NCBI GenBank assembly: GCA_039881145.1
Contig: JAYKKI010000039.1
Coordinates: 18,780,001-18,844,000, forward strand
DNA from: Druceiella hillmani
Taxonomy: Eukaryota; Arthropoda; Insecta; Lepidoptera; Hepialidae
Direction: 5' to 3'
DNA length: 64,000 nt
Under the pieces are notes generated by a model that saw only the letters and a list, made by a program, of their open reading frames with translations, had not been told where the DNA came from and made no database searches. The first letter of the stretch is position 1. Each line of letters begins with the position of its first letter. The translations under genes were made by a program, and so were the position numbers. Below are positions 58,787-64,000 of the stretch, piece by piece.

Positions 58787-59879
58787 TTTAAAAATATTCT
58801 TCAGTCAACAGTTAACAAAATACAAGTGTCGCAAATGTTGGACACCGAATGAAATCAATTAATTGAATAATTTTCTTCAGTTATGTACTCAAACAGAATG
58901 AACGTCAAACACAATGTCAAAGTCCACAAGGCACTTAGCTGTCAAACTACTTTTGGATACATTCCAATCTACATCATATATTTAAATTACTTTGAAATAA
59001 AAGCGGTCTGCAAGGTCGATTTACGATTTGTGAAGGTAAATAAAAATTGTGCATATAGCATATAGTATACAATAGCAACGTTTTTATATTTTATGTATAT
59101 TTAAACAGTGCCAAAGTATAAAGTAGTAAATATTCATATCATTGGTTATTGCTCTTACAATAATTATAATTTCTATTGATAGCAGTAAATATATATTAAT
59201 CATATTTGGAAACTGAGATCTGTCAAAATTTTGAAAATAATTAATGTGAAATATATATTATACAGCAAAATCTTGCCTTGACCATATTATCAGATATGTG
59301 CAGATAAGATGTTGGCCATTTTATGAACAATAGCTTAGTTATCAGTAGCGCAGTCACTTGATTCGGCCCTATACCTAATTATGTTGGGCTATGCTGATAT
59401 TAGATTGGGTAATATCCTTTTATTCGTTTGATGTCATCCCACCTCGAGTCCTGACTTTGTCACCAAACGCCATTATAATATTGCAGCTCTTTCAATGATA
59501 TCGATTATTCTTATTTGTATTAACTTATTTGTTTCGGATTATATTCATCTAACTGGAACGGAGTATGGTTCCAGTGCCCTCTGGCTTATTTTAAGTTCGT
59601 TAGTAATTGTTTTGGGTTAGAGTAATTGTCTCAATTCTATACATTGCGATTGATACGATACAGGCCCTAGACTTCTTTTAGAATTATTTAATGTGGTTTT
59701 GTTTTTCTTTTTTTTTGTTTAATACGCGTGTTAGTTTAAAGGCAGTCTAACACAAACCAATTATTTTTCGTAATTCTACAATTTGATTTTCTTTTCCGAG
59801 TTATATTTTACCCGAGGTAGACGTATCGTTAACATTCCCAATAAAAGCTAATCAAAAAATGCACAAATATGCAAATTGC
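58787..59879. other. Upstream region of colt and non-coding spacer
   Basis: The promoter and 5' leader of the carrier gene should lie in the first few hundred bases after 58786. No core promoter motif is certain. The 58883-59065 plus frame has no domain. The rest is AT-rich spacer. Confidence 0.4.
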
Positions 59880-61290
59880 CGGATGCTATATCTACTTTCG
59901 TTTTACTGAGATTCATTTGTAGACCCGTCTTCTTGGAAGCTTCATTTAATTCAATTAACATAATAGAAAGTTCGTTCAGAGCATTACTTATTGGTACAAT
60001 ATTATATGCAAAACGGGGATAGTTTAAGAATTATTCGTTAATGAAAAGTCATTTTCTTTCCTAAGATAGCTATTTGAAAGAATTCTTCAGTGTCAAAATG
60101 AATTATTTTGGTGAGATTGGGGTCTCTTGCCTAATACTGCATTTTACCAGAATATTCTCAGTGCACCATTTTTCATTTATCGCTACCTCTACAGTCGCGT
60201 TTTTGTAAATAATTTACACTGTTATTAACACCTTGAATCAGTTAGGGCTTGGAGCGTTGCTTGTAAATGATACTTACGGACTTACGATTATGCTTGCGTG
60301 TAAGTTATGCTTACGGACAACAATTAGATACGTTGCTGATCAATACAAAACATAGGAAAAATTCCACAAGTAAGCTACCACAGCAGACCCGAGGAGAATA
60401 TAATATCGGCCGTTGGATGTCTTGCATGAATCTCGGTGACAATATTTACTCATTTCATATTTGTATTCCTTACGTTAAATCATAATTGTAATTGCTCCTG
60501 TAATTAAAGTATTATACATTTATATATTAAACTAACACTACGTTTATACATTTATAAATTAAACTACCACTACACAAATAGCGCGCGAACAGTGTACATG
60601 TGATATTCTATGCTATAACCGCTTCTGACACCAGTTTATTCCTTCGGTAGATAACAGTAAAAATTCTAACGAGTCGGTAATTATCAATACCTTCTATATT
60701 AATCTCAAAATGATAAGTTCGGTATTTGGCCACTTTTCATAGAGCTTATTTCAACACGGTCTCATCCTTTTTCAACATTTCAGCAATAATTTTCTCTTCA
60801 CCTTGGTTTTCAGTTTTTTAGTTGACTTATAGTTGCTCTTGTCCCTCCCTTTGTTATTTTTGGAGTTTATTCCTAGCCAACATTCCTGACCACTTGCTTT
60901 AATTGCGATTTAGGTGCTGATTCACTGTTGAATTCTGTGTTGAGATATTGAATGATATGGGTGATGTCATCTTTATCATGTTTCACATTTCCCTTCTTAT
61001 CTTTCATGCGGTGGATTCGTCATCTGCCATTTCCTAATTTTAATCCCAGCACATTCAAATTTATATTGTCTTCAATTGTTTACTTGAACACTTATGTTAT
61101 TTCTGTCCTTACTTACATCCTTGTGAATTGCTCTTTTCGTAGCTTCATTTAACGCTTTATATTTCAGTCCATCTATTGGAGTTTTTTTGCTGTCTTTTAT
61201 AAATCGTAGAATAGCTAGTGAGAACTTTAATGATTTCATCTTATATGAAGTACACGTTCTCTTTGTTTCACTTAACAAACTATCCAACAT
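59880..61290 (-). pseudogene. RTE-type LINE reverse transcriptase remnant
   Basis: On the minus strand, 61290-61072 encodes a linker-like region (DGLKYKALNEATKRAIHKDV) similar to the segment before RT in RTE elements. Near 60160-60090 one frame reads VKCSIRQETPISPK, matching the VRQGDPISPKLF motif. Near 60020-59880, RFAYNIVPISNALNELSIML then IELNEASKKTGLQMNLSKTKV matches the catalytic FADD region (here FAYN) and the following helix. Stops and frame changes separate the pieces. The element is dead and its ends are undefined. Confidence 0.75.
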
Positions 61291-61496
61291 TGCAGGGCAG
61301 ATTTTTAAAAAATCAGATCAAGTTCTTGTTTTAAAATTCTTGCGATGAGCCGATCTTTACTTGTAGTAGAGTTCCTCATTCCTGTTTTTTCTTTTTAAGG
61401 GTACGCACAAAAATCATGGTATTTTTTTACACGATCTTCTTCTTCCCCTCTGAAATCCATTATATTTTCTTTGAAAAGGCTTCTTGAATAACGTAT

Positions 61497-61802
61497 CTAG
61501 TGGAAATATTTTTCTGTTCACGCTCAGAATAATTCTTTCAGAACTTAGAATAAATATTTGAGAAGTTTTATTTTCTCTGCATAACTTTGGAAAATTCTAA
61601 AAAAGGTCGGTCATTCTAGAAAAGTTATTCAGAGTTCTTAAAAGATATTGAATAAAACTGCCGGAGCAATTCTTTTCAAAATCTCTTAATATCTCTGAAT
61701 AACTTTTCTAGGATTGTCTGAAATCATTTAGAAAAATTTACTTTATATGTCTTTCAGAATAACCGGAACTTTTTCAGAGAAATATTTCCACCAGTGCTAG
61801 GC
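61497..61802. mobile_element. Foldback MITE of about 300 bp
   Basis: The ends are ctagtggaaatatttttctg and cagagaaatatttccaccag (then tgctag), imperfect inverted repeats. Inside, ctagaaaagttattcagag (61616-61634) pairs perfectly with ctctgaataacttttctag (61693-61711), and sequences between are also loosely complementary. Most of the unit can therefore fold back. No coding capacity. Confidence 0.65.
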
Positions 61803-61932
61803 ATGCAGTAAAGTTGCTTTTCGTTATAAAACTCTACGAACATCCAATCAATGTAACAAAATATAATAGCATAAAGTAATTTACAGTTCTTAGTTCAAGC
61901 CATTTTTTATTTCCTAAGTTCAAAAAAATTAC

Positions 61933-62110
61933 TACTAGCTGTGTCCTACGGTTTCACTTGCGTGAAATTTAAAATAAGATTTTTTCTCTTATGTATTTCT
62001 CTTGGTTATAAACTATTACCATACAAAATTTCATCAAAATCCGTCCAGTAGATTTTGCGTGATTGACGCATAGAATAACATATATTTGAATTGACAGACA
62101 AAAATTATAA
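61933..62110. repeat. Retrotransposon/Helitron tail-like fragment
   Basis: The stretch actagctgtgtcctacggtt then tcacttgcgtgaaa, with ccatacaaaatttcatcaaa and atccgtccagtagattttgc further on, resembles tails of insect transposons. Orientation and class are unresolved. Confidence 0.4.
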
Positions 62111-62676
62111 AAAAAGGCTTTCTGTTTTTTTTATTATTATTCTATACGCTAAATCAATCACTCTTTTAAAAATATTTTCCATCTACGGAATATACTCTGT
62201 TACAATTTTATTATATGAAATATGCCATATATTTAAATGAAACAGAGTAAAAACTATTTTCATTGTTTTCAATAGTTATCTATATATATAGAATCTAGCA
62301 TAAATGTTGTTGCAGTTCATTATTTCTAGGTAGTACTTAGGCTGTGCATTGAATATTTTCACAATATCAGTGTAATGTTACTGATTTTTGTAATACTTTT
62401 CGTCTTGCTTGTGACACATAATGGATATTTTAATAGATAAATATATTTGTGATATCCATGTCTTAGGCGGATCCTATAATTTCATATACCCAGGAATATC
62501 GTCACTTTGCGATAAAACGAAACAATAATCAGGAGATCGGCGCATTACTTTTGAAGATCTGTTTGATTAAATCATCCTCAGTATCGTGATGCGATGAATT
62601 CGATGTGGAAAACTTTCGTGGCCAATAATGAAGTATTAGCTTCGGAAGACTCTGAGACAAGTTAGTAATTAAAAGA
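62111..62676. other. Non-coding spacer
   Basis: No supported gene; a short (ta)n box lies near 62280. The minus frame 62529-62771 overlaps the zinc-binding remnant and lacks its own domain. Confidence 0.35.
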
Positions 62677-62898
62677 TTGGTGATAGAAAAATCCGACGTA
62701 ATGATTTCTATGTGTAATGTATCGGTTTGTCCTATATTGAAAAACGGAACAACACGGTCATATACTTGCAATAAATGTTCTAAGCCAGTTTATAGTATTT
62801 GTGGCCTAGCTCAAGACGAAGAGAATTATGTACCTCATATTTTATGTATTATTACCAAAACTTTCGATTCCATAGAAAGAAAGTTTTTAACATGTTAA
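62677..62898 (+). pseudogene. Zinc-binding remnant, possibly from a KRBA2/Ginger-type integrase
   Basis: A 73-codon plus frame contains CPILKNGTTRSYTCNKCSKP then VYSICGLAQDEENYVPHILC. The spacing CNKC...ICG...E.Y....LC is like the C-terminal zinc ribbon of transposon-derived integrase proteins annotated as KRAB-A domain-containing 2-like in invertebrates. That resemblance is from memory and weak. Histidine is replaced (VYSICG) and the last pair is incomplete. It could instead be an exon of an unrelated zinc protein. No upstream integrase core is visible. Confidence 0.3.
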
Positions 62899-63186
62899 GC
62901 GCGCAGTGAGAAATATGATCATTCGTATTGTCGAGAAGTTTTTTTTTATTTAAATTTGATTACAGTATTTCTTAAATGATTCAAAAATTGAAATATCAAT
63001 ATACTAATATCTCTTAATACAAAAGAAACATAACAAACAAATTTATTTAAACTAGAAATGGAGCAATCATATAAAATTTGCCCTGGTGCGTCAACTATAA
63101 AAATTGGTTTCCCCGATAGGAATTATAAATATCGTCAAAGGAAAACAAGGAAATAATCTCAGAATCGCATTCGGCTGATTTACATA
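62899..63186. other. Non-coding spacer
   Basis: Nothing recognised. Confidence 0.4.
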
Positions 63187-63815
63187 TAGCGAGTTAACTT
63201 GCTAATCTGACGAGTTAAGTCCTTATAGTCGTTTGGACAGTAATTTACCATTTAAGTAATAAGTTGACGATTAAGTAGATAAAATAGACTAGCATTCTAT
63301 TTTTTCGGCGAGTTAAGTTCAGTGCACTCCGCTCACGCGTCTTTCACATCCTGACAACTTAACTCGCTGCGCGTGTGGACGGGCTACCGTATCTATTCTG
63401 TGAGACAAGTTTTTAGCGTAGTGCAGAAGTTGTCAGGATCCGACGAATTTTATTTATTATTTTCGTTTCTTGGTTTATTATTACACACATCTCTATTTCC
63501 CTTACATGATAATGAATTTTATCTTCGATGTTCGTTTACAAATTTGTTGAATATACTTGGTGTTCATTTTGTAGAAATTAATTATTCCTAATTAAATGAA
63601 ACTACGTGATGTAGCATTATCCCTACTTTATTTAAATTCTTTACAACGACTTAGGTTTCGTTGTATTACAACATCATCATAATTGTTTACAAACTCTATG
63701 ATGACAAAGTGATACTGGAAGCTAAACTAAACTTTATGTTTGGATATAATTTGTTATTTACTGAACTTAACTCGCTAAAATTGAAACTAAACTCGCTATT
63801 TAACTAAGCCTTTAT
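63187..63815. mobile_element. MITE with 'gcgagttaa' terminal repeats
   Basis: The left end reads atagcgagttaacttgctaa then tctgacgagttaag. The right end is its inverted counterpart, cttaactcgctaaaattgaa then actaaactcgctat. The word gcgagttaa or ttaactcgc also occurs internally (near 63308 and 63358), and catcctgacaactt / aagttgtcaggatc form an internal inverted pair near 63346 and 63427. The 13-bp inverted pair enclosing the 52-bp flipped segment (63590-63667) lies in its right half. No transposase is encoded. Confidence 0.6.
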
Positions 63816-64000
63816 AACCTTGCCCAAATAATTAATGATCAAAATGCATGGTTTTTCATTTTAATCGAGAATTTACATCTGTCTACTAAGACATGGTACA
63901 AGTTCTCAATTCACCAAAGAACAAGGTTTTCAGGGATATCCATGTGAGTCCAGAAAAATAATATGCCATTAGGTAAGTATGCTTTAAAAAGAAACACTTT
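63816..64000. other. Window end, non-coding
   Basis: Nothing recognised in the last 185 bases. Confidence 0.4.

Noticed and set aside
60267..60485. A 72-codon plus frame
   Set aside because: It lies antisense within the RTE-type LINE remnant and has no domain.

Overview
This window looks like insect nuclear DNA. It is strongly AT-rich and holds only two intact protein-coding genes. The rest is transposon remains, minisatellite arrays and long (TA)n runs. The insect assignment rests on the repeat families (a mariner, a Helitron, RNase H-bearing and RTE-type LINEs, the 'cggaaccc...cgcacttgg' interspersed repeat, degenerate CCTAA tracts) and on animal gene families with no plant or fungal features. 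I cannot fix the order: Lepidoptera, Coleoptera, Hemiptera and basal Hymenoptera all remain possible.

Intact genes: a plus-strand gene at 44.1-45.1 kb encodes a 322-residue ankyrin-repeat/G-patch protein (GPANK1 family). A minus-strand gene at 57.9-58.8 kb encodes a 298-residue mitochondrial carnitine/acylcarnitine carrier (SLC25A20 / colt family). Both are uninterrupted single-exon frames. They lie 13 kb apart, are convergent, and show no functional link.

Layout. 0-6 kb: a LINE reverse-transcriptase scrap and two minisatellite families (68 bp and about 130 bp). 6.7-8.3 kb: a dispersed repeat and a decayed mariner. 9.4-11.4 kb: a terminal-inverted-repeat element enclosing a 60/100-bp array and a DDE-transposase remnant. 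12-18 kb: MITEs and three satellites (123, about 135 and 45 bp). 18.5-23.0 kb: a decayed Helitron with an AT-hook N-terminus and a clear 3' hairpin plus CTAG end. 28.0-32.0 kb: a degenerate LINE with gag knuckles, reverse transcriptase and RNase H. 34.2-36.5 kb: a SINE-like unit, a short Helitron derivative and simple arrays. About 37.1-37.4 kb: a GC-elevated, non-repetitive block that may be regulatory. 39-40.3 kb: an 88-bp array and a second copy of the 14-kb MITE. 45-58 kb: GPANK1, weak tandem repeats and an insect interspersed repeat. 59.9-63.8 kb: an RTE-like LINE remnant, MITEs and a zinc-binding remnant.

The most unusual signal is a recurrent mutational pattern: short, nearly perfect snap-back duplications (arms 12-36 bp, spacers 0-17 bp) scattered through unrelated sequence. 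In the mariner and in the other DDE remnant the reading frame shows which arm is ancestral and which is the inverted copy. A 52-bp segment is also inverted between two otherwise collinear repeat copies. Together these suggest frequent intramolecular template switching in this genome. No CRISPR array, rRNA or convincing tRNA gene was seen.
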